From contig NZ_CP048788.1 of assembly GCF_012932215.1 (NCBI RefSeq), positions 1,922,001 through 1,986,000 of the forward strand: 64,000 nt of DNA, in the 5' to 3' direction. This DNA comes from Roseobacter ponti. GTDB lineage: Bacteria > Pseudomonadota > Alphaproteobacteria > Rhodobacterales > Rhodobacteraceae. The translations under genes and the position numbers were made by a program. Under the pieces are notes generated by a model. It was not told where the DNA came from and ran no database searches. It saw only the letters and a program-made list of their open reading frames with translations. This document shows, in pieces, positions 27,759-40,149 of this stretch. Numbering within the stretch: the stretch's first letter is position 1; each line of letters opens with the position of its first letter.

Positions 27759-28130
27759 GTGACTGACGACGCAAGAAGTCACAGGCGCCTTCTTGTCTAT
27801 GGCACGCTGGCGCCCGGTGAGATCAATCACCACTTGGTGCAGGCGCTCGCGGGGACGTGGAGCCGTGCCACGATCCGGGGGCATCTGGACATCACAGGCT
27901 GGGGAGCGTCGCATGGCTGCCCGGGGTTCATTCCGGATCCCGGAGGCCTCGAGGTCAAAGTGCACCTTTTCACCTCCGATGATCTGCCGGCCCACTGGCA
28001 ACGCCTCGATGCATTTGAAGGCGCCGATTATTGCCGCAGTGTGATCGTGGCGGAGACTGAAAGCGGCCCGTGCCGGGCCTGTATCTACGCCTTTACCGCA
28101 TCGCCGGCAGGGCGTGGTGGCAGCGCATAG
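27759..28130 (+). CDS. Gamma-glutamylcyclotransferase (AIG2-like) family protein
   Basis: A 123-residue protein from GTG 27759. It has the substrate-binding YGTLAPGE loop (LLVYGTLAPGEINHHLV) and the probable catalytic Glu in LDAFEGADYCR, both typical of AIG2/GGCT domains. Known relatives cleave gamma-glutamyl peptides or gamma-glutamylamines to 5-oxoproline; the substrate here is not known. An open frame reaches back to a TTG at 27723, but GTG 27759 gives the expected domain start. The 3' end overlaps the convergent thioesterase gene by 46 bases. Confidence 0.78.
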   Translation: MTDDARSHRRLLVYGTLAPGEINHHLVQALAGTWSRATIRGHLDITGWGASHGCPGFIPDPGGLEVKVHLFTSDDLPAHWQRLDAFEGADYCRSVIVAETESGPCRACIYAFTASPAGRGGSA

Positions 28131-28528
28131 GTCAGGCCGGCCCGCGCCACGAGCTGGTCAGAGCCATCCGACCTGATCCGCACATCCGTCACCGCAAGCT
28201 GGCGCCCGAGCTTCAGCAGTGTGGCCTCAGCGATCAGATCTTTGCCTGCCGCCGGTTTGCGCATGAAATCGATCGAACAGTTTGTCGTGACCGCCAGCGC
28301 CTCCCGCCCGATCATCGCCAGCGTCACGATGTAGGCCGCGACATCGGCCAGCGCGAACATGGACGGCCCCGAGATCGTGCCACCCGGACGCAGATGTTTG
28401 TCCGCCGTCACCAGACGAACGCGCGCTGCATTCTCAGCCACTTTTTCGATGATGAAATCCCCGTCGACCTGGGGAAAAACCTCTTCGAGAAACGTTCCGA
28501 TTTCCGCGGCGCTCAGTTGTACCGGCAT
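28085..28528 (-). CDS. PaaI-family hotdog thioesterase
   Basis: A 147-residue hotdog-fold protein from ATG 28528. It contains LRPGGTISGPSMFALADVAAYIVTLAMIG (the conserved Gly-rich turn and Asp in the long helix) and TTNCSIDFMRKPAAGKDLIAEA, the PaaI pattern. These enzymes hydrolyse acyl-CoA, often hydroxyphenylacetyl-CoA or medium-chain substrates. The specificity is unknown. Its 3' end overlaps the AIG2-like gene on the opposite strand. The open frame continues upstream to 28684 without homology. Confidence 0.85.
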   Translation of the reverse strand: MPVQLSAAEIGTFLEEVFPQVDGDFIIEKVAENAARVRLVTADKHLRPGGTISGPSMFALADVAAYIVTLAMIGREALAVTTNCSIDFMRKPAAGKDLIAEATLLKLGRQLAVTDVRIRSDGSDQLVARAGLTYALPPRPAGDAVKA

Positions 28529-28893
28529 CTGTGCTCTTCTCCCTGCCCTGTTCGCCGAGTTTCGCGAAATCTGCGGCCAGAGCAACCCGTCTGCGGGCAG
28601 CAATCTGCGCAGGTGCGATTGTTTCCAATACGGGGGTTCAGCGTTTCTAAAACTATCCTTCCAATTCAGGCGGTAAAGTGGCACTTCTGAGGCGAAGGGT
28701 ATGCGTACCCTGCGACTGTTTTGGGTCGCTGCCGGCGGAGGGTCCCTCCGGGTCAGTCTCTCCTGGCCGACATTCCCGCGGCGGCGACCCCAAAAAACTT
28801 TTCATCTTTTTATCGGCGTGCTTCCGGACGGGTGGGTGTGGCATCATGCGCGACGCTGTTGCGCCGGACCCCCGGCTGTTTTAAACGGCGGGT
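28529..28893. other. 365-base intergenic region, divergent promoters with nested hairpins
   Basis: No convincing gene. Short frames exist here (for example 28678-28884), but they are Arg/Gly/Pro-rich and span the hairpins. The region holds a cluster of inverted repeats (28697-28797, listed separately) and must contain the promoters of the thioesterase and trmFO. Confidence 0.5.
28697..28797. repeat. Nested inverted repeats upstream of trmFO
   Basis: GGGTA-TGCG-TACCC at 28697-28710. A long imperfect inverted repeat follows, with TTTTGGGTCGCTGCCG-like arm 28718-28737 and CGGCGGCGACCCCAAAA-like arm 28778-28797. Between those arms, GGAGG-GTC-CCTCC lies at about 28737-28748. Together they could fold as a branched RNA or act as a mobile-repeat remnant. 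Confidence 0.45.
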
Positions 28894-30246
28894 ATGACAC
28901 AGGAACTTCATATCATCGGCGGCGGCATGGCAGGCTCCGAAGCCGCCTGGCAGGCTGCAAACGCAGGCATATCCGTCGTTGTGCATGAAATGCGCCCTGC
29001 TGTCGGTACCTTCGCGCATCAGACCGGCCTTCTGGGTGAGATGGTCTGTTCCAACAGTTTCCGCTCGGACGATCATGAGCAGAACGCCGTTGGTCTGCTG
29101 CACTGGGAGATGCGCGAAGCGGGCGGGCTGATCATGCGCACGGCTGATAAACACCGGCTGCCGGCAGGTGGCGCGCTAGCGGTTGACCGTGAGCCCTTTG
29201 CGCAATCGGTAACGGATGCATTGATGGCGCACCCCAATGTGCGCGTCGAATATGGCGAAATCCGCGCGCTGCCGCGCGACGGCCACTGGATCATTGCCAC
29301 CGGTCCGCTGACGTCGTCGGCTCTCGGCGAAGCCATCGCTGCTGAAACCGGCGCGGAAGCGCTGGCGTTTTTCGATGCCATTGCGCCGATCGTCTATCAT
29401 GACAGCATCGATATGAGCAAAGCGTGGATGCAGTCACGTTATGACAAGGGCGAGACCGAAGAAGAGCGCACCGCCTATCTCAACTGCCCGATGGACAAAG
29501 TACAGTACGAGGCTTTCATTGACGCGCTGATCGCTGCGGATAAAACCGAATTTCACGAAGGTGAAACCGCGGGTTACTTCGATGGCTGTCTGCCCATCGA
29601 GGTGATGGCCGAGCGCGGGCGCGAGACCCTGCGCTTTGGTCCTATGAAGCCTGTGGGTTTGACAAATCCGCACCAGCCGGACGTGAAGCCTTATGCCGTG
29701 GTGCAGCTGCGCCGCGATAACAAACTGGGCACGCTTTACAATATCGTGGGCTTTCAGACCAAAATGAAGTATGGCGCGCAGGCCGATGTTTTTAAATGTA
29801 TTCCGGGTCTTGAAGAGGCCCGGTTTGCGCGCCTGGGCGGCATCCACCGCAACACCTTTCTGAATGCGCCGACGCTGCTGGACGGGCAGATGCGGTTGCG
29901 TTCGCAGCCCAATATTCGCTTTGCCGGGCAGATCACCGGCGTTGAAGGGTATGTGGAATCTGCCGCTATGGGTATGCTTGCGGGTCAACTGGCCGCTGCT
30001 GAAATCCGCGGGGAGCGGCTGGAAACACCACCCGACACCACGGCCACCGGCGCTCTGATCACCCATATTTCCGGCGGGGCGGAAGCGAAAACCTTTCAGC
30101 CGATGAATGTCAATTTCGGTCTCTTTCCCCCGGTGGAAGGGCTCAAAGGCGGGCGGCGCGGCCGCAAAGACCGGTACAAAGCCTATACCGACCGGGGCAA
30201 GGGTGACTGGAAAGCCTGGCTCTCCGGGGCCATGGCGCCTGCCTGA
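28894..30246 (+). CDS. trmFO: Methylenetetrahydrofolate-tRNA-(uracil-5-)-methyltransferase TrmFO
   Basis: Folate- and FAD-dependent enzyme that makes ribothymidine at position 54 in the tRNA T-loop. The 450-residue protein begins with the FAD-binding motif [19 protein letters not shown]. It continues with [19 protein letters not shown] (with the reactive Cys region), [17 protein letters not shown] and the late [24 protein letters not shown]. Length and motifs are typical. Its own promoter should lie in the 28529-28893 region. Confidence 0.97.
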   Translation: MTQELHIIGGGMAGSEAAWQAANAGISVVVHEMRPAVGTFAHQTGLLGEMVCSNSFRSDDHEQNAVGLLHWEMREAGGLIMRTADKHRLPAGGALAVDREPFAQSVTDALMAHPNVRVEYGEIRALPRDGHWIIATGPLTSSALGEAIAAETGAEALAFFDAIAPIVYHDSIDMSKAWMQSRYDKGETEEERTAYLNCPMDKVQYEAFIDALIAADKTEFHEGETAGYFDGCLPIEVMAERGRETLRFGPMKPVGLTNPHQPDVKPYAVVQLRRDNKLGTLYNIVGFQTKMKYGAQADVFKCIPGLEEARFARLGGIHRNTFLNAPTLLDGQMRLRSQPNIRFAGQITGVEGYVESAAMGMLAGQLAAAEIRGERLETPPDTTATGALITHISGGAEAKTFQPMNVNFGLFPPVEGLKGGRRGRKDRYKAYTDRGKGDWKAWLSGAMAPA

Positions 30247-30326
30247 TGCGCAGGTGATCGCCGCGCTGGCTCGGCCTCGCGCCCTCCACTGGACAGTCCG
30301 GGCGAAACTCCTCTAACTTTGTCGCT

Positions 30327-30941
30327 ATGAGCAAAACTTATCTCGACAAGGTTTATGAGGCGCGCGATGCGGCCTCGACACGCGAACTCTATGATAAATG
30401 GGCCGGGAGCTACGAGGCGGAAACCGCCGCAAACGGCTACGCAACACCCGGGCGCTGCGCCGAAGCGCTGCGCCGGTTTACCGATGATCTCAGCGCCCCG
30501 GTGCTTGATTTTGGCTGTGGCACCGGATTGTCAGGGCTGGCGCTGAAACTTGAGGGGTTTGAGGTGATCGACGGGTATGATCTCTCTTCCGATATGCTGC
30601 GCGAGGCCCGGGAAAAGAACATCTACCGCAAGCTTGAACAGATCGGGGCAGATGACCCGCTGCCCTTTTCGCCGGGCGACTATCCGGCGATTGCGGCGAT
30701 CGGTGTCATCGGTGCCGGGGCCGCCCCGATCGGTTTGCTCCACACGCTGATCCGCAGTCTCACAAGGGGCGGTAAAATGGTCTTTTCCTTTAATGATCAT
30801 GCGCTGGAAAATCCGGCAAACGAGGCTGGCCTGTGCGAATGGCTTGATTGTGGTGCTGCCCGTTTACTGTTTCGCGAGCACGGACCGCACCTTCCGGGTA
30901 TCAACTTAAAGTCTAACGTCTACGTTATTGAAAAGGCGTGA
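30327..30941 (+). CDS. Class I SAM-dependent methyltransferase
   Basis: A 204-residue protein with the SAM motif I VLDFGCGTGLSGLAL (about 54-68), motif II-like VIDGYDLSSDMLREARE and post-motif LTRGGKMVFSFNDHALE. The N-terminal YDKWAGSYEAE is typical of small-molecule or tRNA-associated class I methyltransferases. The substrate is unknown. Its stop codon overlaps the GTG start of gluQ (GTGA), which couples the two. Confidence 0.83.
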   Translation: MSKTYLDKVYEARDAASTRELYDKWAGSYEAETAANGYATPGRCAEALRRFTDDLSAPVLDFGCGTGLSGLALKLEGFEVIDGYDLSSDMLREAREKNIYRKLEQIGADDPLPFSPGDYPAIAAIGVIGAGAAPIGLLHTLIRSLTRGGKMVFSFNDHALENPANEAGLCEWLDCGAARLLFREHGPHLPGINLKSNVYVIEKA

Positions 30942-31798
30942 GCTTTATCACGCGCTTTGCGCCGTCGCCGACGGGTCCGCTGCATCTGGGGCATGCGTAT
31001 TCGGCACTTCTTGCCCTGCATCAGGCGCGGCTGTCCGGGGGGCGGTTTCTTCTGCGCATCGAAGATATTGACCGGGCCCGGTCGCGCGCCCGCTGGGAGG
31101 CGCAGATTTACGACGATCTGGCCTGGCTCGGGATCTCATGGGAGACGCCTGTGATGCGCCAGTCCGACAATATGCCGGCCTATAATTCGGCTCTCAGAGC
31201 GCTTTGGTCGCAGGGTCTGCTCTATGCCTGCCAATGCAACCGACGCGATATTCTGGCTGCGGCATCGGCTCCGCAGGAGGGTGCGCCCCTCACCGGCCCG
31301 GACGGTGTGATATATCCCGGTACCTGCCGTGATCTGCCGCGTGATCCTGGCGTTGAGATGCCGAAAGATAAAGCGCTGCGCCTCGATCTGCGTGCAGCAG
31401 CAGAGGTATTCAGCGGCCCGCTGTCCTATGTGGAGACCGGTCGGCCCGGGCCGCCGCAGACTGTGACGGCCGATATTGCCGCTCTGCAGCAGTCTGCCGG
31501 CGATGTGGTAGTTGCGCGGCGTGACATGGGCACGTCCTATCACCTGTCCGTGGTGATCGATGACGCGGCACAGCAGATATCCGATGTGGTGCGCGGCGAG
31601 GACCTCGCTGAGGCCACGATGATCCATGTTCTGCTGCAGCACCTGCTCGGGCTGCCGGTGCCGCGTTATCATCATCACAGGCTGATCCGTGACGAGGCAG
31701 GCCGGCGTCTGGCCAAACGTGACGATGCGCGCGCAATCGCAACGTATCGCGAGGCGGGTGCAACGCCTCAGGATATCCGGTGTATGGTCGGGCTCTGA
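30938..31798 (+). CDS. gluQ: Glutamyl-Q tRNA(Asp) synthetase
   Basis: Attaches glutamate to queuosine in the anticodon of tRNA(Asp). The 286-residue protein resembles the catalytic half of GluRS and has no anticodon-binding domain. It has FAPSPTGPLHLGHAYSAL (HIGH-type), IEDIDRARSRA and the degenerate KMSKS LAKRDDA. Cys in YACQCNRRD and GTCRDL are probable zinc ligands. It starts at GTG 30938, overlapping the methyltransferase stop. hisI converges 5 bases downstream. Confidence 0.95.
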   Translation: MSFITRFAPSPTGPLHLGHAYSALLALHQARLSGGRFLLRIEDIDRARSRARWEAQIYDDLAWLGISWETPVMRQSDNMPAYNSALRALWSQGLLYACQCNRRDILAAASAPQEGAPLTGPDGVIYPGTCRDLPRDPGVEMPKDKALRLDLRAAAEVFSGPLSYVETGRPGPPQTVTADIAALQQSAGDVVVARRDMGTSYHLSVVIDDAAQQISDVVRGEDLAEATMIHVLLQHLLGLPVPRYHHHRLIRDEAGRRLAKRDDARAIATYREAGATPQDIRCMVGL

Positions 31799-31803
31799 CC
31801 GGG

Positions 31804-32190
31804 TCAGGCGGGATCTGAGAGGATGACTTCCTGGCCCTCCCGCACGCTGGTGTAAAAGCAGTTCGGTCGCCCGGTGTGGCAGGCCGGCCCGGTCTGGCGC
31901 ACAAGAACCAGCAGGCAGTCGCGGTCACAGTCCACCCTGAGTTCCACCAGTTCCTGGGCATGACCGCTGGTCTCTCCCTTGATCCAGAAGGCCTGTCGCG
32001 ACCGGCTCCAGTAGGTCACCCGGCCTGTCTCCAGCGTGCGTGCGATGCTTTCTGCATTCATCCAGGCCAGCATCAGAACCTCACCCGAGCCTGCGTCCTG
32101 AGCAATTGCGGGCACCAGGCCTGCATCATTGTAGGTCAGGGACTGCGGATCGAACGGGACCGCTCCGGGATCTTTGCTTTGATCTGTCAT
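31804..32190 (-). CDS. hisI: Phosphoribosyl-AMP cyclohydrolase
   Basis: Third step of histidine synthesis: opens the purine ring of phosphoribosyl-AMP. From ATG 32190 it has 128 residues, the length of a monofunctional HisI. It has AIAQDAGSGEVLMLAWMNAE, TYWSRSRQAFWIKGETSGH and the metal site VDCDRDCLLVLVRQTGPACH, with the second zinc Cys in RPNCFY. The HisE part of bifunctional HisIE is absent. A long open frame upstream is not HisI-like. It is divergent from the IscU-like gene. Confidence 0.95.
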   Translation of the reverse strand: MTDQSKDPGAVPFDPQSLTYNDAGLVPAIAQDAGSGEVLMLAWMNAESIARTLETGRVTYWSRSRQAFWIKGETSGHAQELVELRVDCDRDCLLVLVRQTGPACHTGRPNCFYTSVREGQEVILSDPA

Positions 32191-32265
32191 GGAAAAACCC
32201 TTTGCATCTGCGCGCGCTGTCTTATGTATTAACAGAGATGAGAAAGTGAAACCGCAAAGGCGCAT

Positions 32266-32718
32266 ATGTCTGACGAGACCGATCTTATTAAGCTCTATTC
32301 GGGCCGCATCCTGGCGCTGGCGTCGGATATTCCGCACCACGGCCGGCTGGCGGCGCCAATGGCGACCGTGCGCAAGCGCTCGCCGCTCTGCGGATCGGCT
32401 GTTACTGTTGACCTGAGCGTTGAGGACAACCGGATTTCTGAGTTTGGCCAGGACGTGAAGGCCTGCGCCCTCGGTCAGGCCGCGGCTGCCGTGACCGGTG
32501 GCGCCGTGATCGGGCGGAGCCTTGCGGAAGTCGAAACGGCGCGGGATGCACTGCGTGCGATGCTGAAAGAGAACGGTCCGGTGCCCGCGGCCCCCTTTGA
32601 CGGCTTTGAAGTGCTGGAGCCTGCGCGGGACTATAAAAACCGCCATGCCTCGATCCTGCTGAGTATCGAGGCGACCTGCGAGGCCATGTCGCAGGCGCTG
32701 CAGTCGGACTGTGCCTGA
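32266..32718 (+). CDS. IscU/NifU-like iron-sulfur scaffold protein
   Basis: A 150-residue protein of the IscU-like fold. Three Cys in the expected places (Cys42 in SPLCGSA, Cys67 in KACALGQAA, Cys138 in IEATCEAM) match the cluster-ligand pattern of IscU/SufU, although the surrounding sequence is divergent. It is not linked to other isc or suf genes here, only divergent from hisI. A role in iron-sulfur assembly is inferred from the family. Confidence 0.75.
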   Translation: MSDETDLIKLYSGRILALASDIPHHGRLAAPMATVRKRSPLCGSAVTVDLSVEDNRISEFGQDVKACALGQAAAAVTGGAVIGRSLAEVETARDALRAMLKENGPVPAAPFDGFEVLEPARDYKNRHASILLSIEATCEAMSQALQSDCA

Positions 32719-32786
32719 CCCTTTCCCATTAGCAGTTTTTAAGTAAAATCATGCGAAAACCTCCGTAAGTTTGCTTGCGGGGACCT

Positions 32787-34181
32787 ATGACTGTTCATCA
32801 GACTGTTGCGACACCGGAGAAAAACCGCGCACTGGCCCAGGCTGCGGCGGCTCTGGGGTATGAGATCGTCGATATAGCGGGCTTTCTTGATCTGGTGGAA
32901 GAGCACGCGCTGGCGCAGCGCAAGTGCCTGAAGGTGCTGACGTCGCGGGCGGGCGACATGACAAAGGCAAACAACGATGTGCGCGAGGCCGTGCGGACCA
33001 TGGCCGGCAGCACGTCAGAGACCGCGCGGGACGTTCAGTCATCGGCAGCACTGGTGCGCAGTTCCGGGGAAAAAACCCAGGCCGTGGCGGAATGGGTCAC
33101 CGAACTTGCGCAGCGTACAAACCGCGTCACCGATACGCTTGCTGCCGCCAGGGCCAATAACCAGCAGATTGCGACCATTGCCACCCAGGTGAACACGCTC
33201 GCCATCAACGCCAAGATCGAAGCGGCGCGCGCGGGAGATGCGGGCAAAGGGTTCGCGGTGGTGGCGGATGCGATTAACAGCCTGTCGGGCATGACGCGCG
33301 AGGCCGCACGGGAAATCTCAGAAAATATCGAGACGCTGACGGGCTGGATCGGGGAACTTGGCCGTGAGGCCGCCGATATCGCGGGCGAGGCTGCGAGCGT
33401 GCTGGAGCATGCCGGTGACACTGACACGGCGCTGAGCCGGATCGAAACATCCGTTGATGCCGCGAGCCTTCAGGCGCAGCGAATATCCGAACAGGCCGAT
33501 CGTGTGGAGGCGGCGATGACCGATTTTACCCCCGCCGTGAGCGAGATCAGAAACGCCGTTGAGAGCACCTGCGGCGGGATAGAGCAGACGAACAGGCGGG
33601 TGCTGAGGCTCATTGATACCTCTGAAAAGATCGTTCAGTTTACCACATTCCTGACCGACCGGTCAGTGGACACCCCCTTTATCAGCAAAGTCCGTGAAGT
33701 CGCCGCAGGCATTGGTGCGGCCTTTGAGAGGGGCATTTCGGAGGGTCGCATCACCAAAGAGCAGCTTTTCGACCGCAGGTACCGCCAGACCGCGGGCACC
33801 GAGCCGGAACAGTTCACCACTGCCGCTACGGCCTTTTTCGACCGGGTACTGCCAGCCCTTCAGGAACCGGTGCTGGCCTTTGACCCGCGTGTCGTTTTCT
33901 GTGCGTCGGTTGATGTAAACGGCTATCTGCCAACGCATAACAGGAAGTTTTCGCAGCCGCCGGGACCCGATCCGGTGTGGAACACCGCACACTGCCGGAA
34001 CCGCCGGATTTTTAACGATCGCGTGGGGCTCAAGGCGGGGCGCAATACCGAAACCTTCCTGCTGCAGGTCTATCGCCGGGACATGGGAGGCGGTGAATTC
34101 ACGATGATGAAAGACCTTTCCGCTCCTGTCATGGTCGGCGGGCGGCACTGGGGAGGTGCGCGCCTCGCCTATACCTTCTGA
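32787..34181 (+). CDS. Soluble methyl-accepting chemotaxis-type signal transducer
   Basis: A 464-residue protein with no membrane segment. The MCP signalling hairpin tip is NTLAINAKIEAARAGDAGKGFAVVADAINSLS (about 130-162), a somewhat diverged match to the usual tip. A C-terminal module (about 360-464) reads VVFCASVDVNGYLPTHNRKFSQP, HCRNRRIFNDRVGLKAGRNTETFLLQVYRRDMGGGE and ending GRHWGGARLAYTF. This PAS/Cache-like end is seen on cytoplasmic receptors in many proteobacteria; its ligand is unknown. ATG 32787 is preceded by GGGGACC. It is a single-gene unit. Confidence 0.88.
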   Translation: MTVHQTVATPEKNRALAQAAAALGYEIVDIAGFLDLVEEHALAQRKCLKVLTSRAGDMTKANNDVREAVRTMAGSTSETARDVQSSAALVRSSGEKTQAVAEWVTELAQRTNRVTDTLAAARANNQQIATIATQVNTLAINAKIEAARAGDAGKGFAVVADAINSLSGMTREAAREISENIETLTGWIGELGREAADIAGEAASVLEHAGDTDTALSRIETSVDAASLQAQRISEQADRVEAAMTDFTPAVSEIRNAVESTCGGIEQTNRRVLRLIDTSEKIVQFTTFLTDRSVDTPFISKVREVAAGIGAAFERGISEGRITKEQLFDRRYRQTAGTEPEQFTTAATAFFDRVLPALQEPVLAFDPRVVFCASVDVNGYLPTHNRKFSQPPGPDPVWNTAHCRNRRIFNDRVGLKAGRNTETFLLQVYRRDMGGGEFTMMKDLSAPVMVGGRHWGGARLAYTF

Positions 34182-34188
34182 ACGGCAC

Positions 34189-34226
34189 AAAAAAAGCGCC
34201 GCACATCCGGGACAGGATGGCGGCGC
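34189..34226 (-). terminator. Rho-independent terminator reading leftward
   Basis: GCGCCGC (34196-34202) pairs with GCGGCGC (34220-34226), and ATCC (34205-34208) with GGAT (34215-34218). A 7-base A run (34189-34195) becomes the T tail only on the minus strand, so it serves the small gene at 34352-34480, not the chemoreceptor. Confidence 0.75.
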
Positions 34227-34351
34227 AGGTAATAGCGTCTCTCATGTGGGACCCGGTCATACGGTCAGAACGGGGAACAGGCAGTGTTCGTTCTGAGCAC
34301 AGGGTTGGGACAGTGCAACAGGTATGACCGGCACGAGATCGCAGGCAGAAA

Positions 34352-34480
34352 TCAGATAAACGAAGGCAGATGCAGCGCGACCATGAGGATCACGACAAGT
34401 GCTGCAGCGCCGGCAATATCCTGAACCAGTGTGGCCTGTGACCGGGTCGCGACAGTTTTGATCATCGAAAGCGTTTGCAT
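34352..34480 (-). CDS. 42-residue membrane peptide, function unknown
   Basis: A 42-codon frame from ATG 34480, with GGAG 8 bases upstream. The product starts MQTLSMIKTVATRSQATLVQ and has one hydrophobic helix (DIAGAAALVVILMVALHLP, about 21-39) ending SFI. It is a small single-pass membrane peptide. A terminator on the same strand lies about 125 bases downstream, and neither neighbouring gene reads through, so it is an independent transcription unit. Function is unknown. Confidence 0.65.
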   Translation of the reverse strand: MQTLSMIKTVATRSQATLVQDIAGAAALVVILMVALHLPSFI

Positions 34481-34577
34481 CAGGTGTCTCCGTTTTGTTG
34501 CTTATTTGTTCTCATATCCTTACGGGTATGTAAAGAACTTTTTAAGAACATTAGTGAACATTCTGCGACCCGACCCG

Positions 34578-38794
<4,217 letters not shown>

Positions 38795-38880
38795 TCACAC
38801 ATCTTTCGTCTGATGACAGATATGCCTCTGTGGGGTGCAGGTCCAGTCGTTTCCGTTAATGCCCGCAGGCTCGGCTGTCT

Positions 38881-38912
38881 GGTCCGGAGCAGGATCGTCT
38901 CTGCTCCGGACC
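38881..38912. other. Perfect 12-bp hairpin between ctrA and ligA
   Basis: GGTCCGGAGCAG (38881-38892), loop of 8, CTGCTCCGGACC (38901-38912). It begins 14 bases after the ctrA stop on the minus strand. No T run follows on either strand, so it is at best an atypical terminator, or an mRNA-stabilising hairpin for ctrA or a leader for ligA. Confidence 0.55.
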
Positions 38913-38925
38913 GGTGCTGCATATA

Positions 38926-39645
38926 TCAGGCTCCGACGGCCAGAGGCTGCGGATCGTCGGCCAGAGAGGGGTCGGGATCGCGCAGGACATAGCCGCGGCC
39001 CCAGACTGTTTCGATATAATTGTCGCCACCCGTGGCCTGCGAGAGTTTCTTGCGCAGTTTGCAGATAAAGACGTCGATGATCTTGAGCTCCGGCTCATCC
39101 ATCCCGCCATAGAGATGATTGAGAAACATTTCTTTCGTCAGGGTCGTGCCTTTTCTCAGCGAGAGCAGTTCCAGCATCTGATACTCCTTGCCCGTGAGGT
39201 GAACAGCTTTGTTCTCGACGCTGACTGTCTTGGCATCGAGGTTCACCGAGATCAGACCGGTATCAATAACCGATTGCGAGTGACCCTTGGAGCGTCGGAT
39301 GATGGCGTGAATACGCGCCACCAGTTCTTCGCGATGGAAAGGCTTGGTCAGGTAGTCATCCGCGCCGAAACCGAAACCCTTGATCTTGTTCTCGGTGTCG
39401 TCGGCACCCGAGAGAATGAGGATCGGTGTCTCAATCCGCGACAGGCGCAGCTGGCGCAGCACCTCATGGCCGTTCATGTCAGGCAGGTCGAGGTCGAGCA
39501 GTATAAGATCGTAATCGTACAGCTTGGCAAGATCGATCCCCTCTTCGCCAAGATCTGTTGCATAGACATTCAGATTGGCATGGGTCAGCATCAGTTCGAT
39601 ACTTTTTGAGGTGGTGGGGTCATCTTCCACTAGCAGTACACGCAT
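38926..39645 (-). CDS. ctrA: Cell-cycle response regulator CtrA
   Basis: OmpR-family response regulator that in alphaproteobacteria controls cell cycle, motility and, in Rhodobacterales, gene-transfer-agent expression. From ATG 39645 (GGAG 6 bases upstream) it has 239 residues. The receiver has [20 protein letters not shown] and phospho-Asp51 in [11 protein letters not shown]. The winged helix includes [33 protein letters not shown] and [16 protein letters not shown], near-invariant in CtrA. sciP, a CtrA antagonist, lies just upstream. The promoter region carries CtrA-like sites. Confidence 0.98.
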   Translation of the reverse strand: MRVLLVEDDPTTSKSIELMLTHANLNVYATDLGEEGIDLAKLYDYDLILLDLDLPDMNGHEVLRQLRLSRIETPILILSGADDTENKIKGFGFGADDYLTKPFHREELVARIHAIIRRSKGHSQSVIDTGLISVNLDAKTVSVENKAVHLTGKEYQMLELLSLRKGTTLTKEMFLNHLYGGMDEPELKIIDVFICKLRKKLSQATGGDNYIETVWGRGYVLRDPDPSLADDPQPLAVGA

Positions 39646-39680
39646 CACATTCTCCACAAAGGATCGGTTTTTTGTCTTGC

Positions 39681-39716
39681 GTTAACCCTGACGAAAAAAG
39701 GTTAACTACACGTTAC
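39681..39716. promoter_or_regulatory. ctrA upstream palindrome and CtrA-like box
   Basis: GTTAACC (39681-39687) and GGTTAAC (39700-39706) form a perfect inverted repeat with a 12-base spacer. The right arm also starts TTAA-N7-TTAC (39702-39716), one base off the CtrA consensus TTAA-N7-TTAA. It lies 36-71 bases upstream of the ctrA start codon, so self-control of ctrA is likely. Confidence 0.6.
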
Positions 39717-39743
39717 CGTCACAGAAAAAGATAAGCGAACAAC

Positions 39744-40022
39744 TTAAGGTTGTCTATACTTTTGTAGGGTTGTTGTTTTGAGTGCTTCCTCTCCGTACTC
39801 GGAGACCGCTTTCACCCAGGCCTGAAATTCATCCTCGCTGAGTGAATACCGTTTCAGGGCCTCGCCCTGCGGGATCAGCCCGTACGCGACGCCCCGGACC
39901 ACGGCGGCTTTGCGCGATGCGACCCAGCGCCTTGTATTCGCGGGCGGAAGATCCGCCTGGGTCATCACTGTCCCGTCTGCAAGGGTGACAGAGCGCGGCC
40001 CGTCCACTTTCCTGAGGTACAT
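39744..40022 (-). CDS. sciP: SciP, DUF1153 small CtrA-inhibitory protein
   Basis: A 92-residue DUF1153 protein. In Caulobacter the homologue SciP binds CtrA and blocks its activation of target promoters. The key stretch RRWVASRKAAVVRGVAYGLIPQGEALKRYSLSEDEFQAW is the family helix-turn-helix. It starts at ATG 40022 (MYLRKVDGPRSV), the conserved start. The gene sits 98 bases upstream of ctrA, on the same strand, so the activator and its inhibitor are neighbours. The function here is inferred from the family. Confidence 0.93.
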   Translation of the reverse strand: MYLRKVDGPRSVTLADGTVMTQADLPPANTRRWVASRKAAVVRGVAYGLIPQGEALKRYSLSEDEFQAWVKAVSEYGEEALKTTTLQKYRQP

Positions 40023-40096
40023 AACAGATCACTCTTTACTGGTTCTTCCGTACAGCACCTTGACCTGCGGGCCTTAAAGACCCATGAAGCGCCCTC

Positions 40097-40124
40097 TTGA
40101 GAGTAATTAGACTTTTCCTATATT
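40097..40124 (+). promoter_or_regulatory. Probable promoter of mnmA
   Basis: TTGAGA (40097-40102) and TATATT (40119-40124), spacer 16 bases, 25 bases upstream of the mnmA ATG. Confidence 0.45.
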
Positions 40125-40149
40125 TCCCCGGAAAGGCCGGAGACTTTTA

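Noticed and set aside
28678-28884. Small open frame upstream of trmFO
   Set aside because: It spans the hairpins and is rich in Arg, Gly and Pro, with no ribosome site of note. Treated as structured non-coding DNA.
32191-32646. N-terminal extension of hisI
   Set aside because: The frame runs opposite the IscU-like gene. HisI homology starts at ATG 32190.
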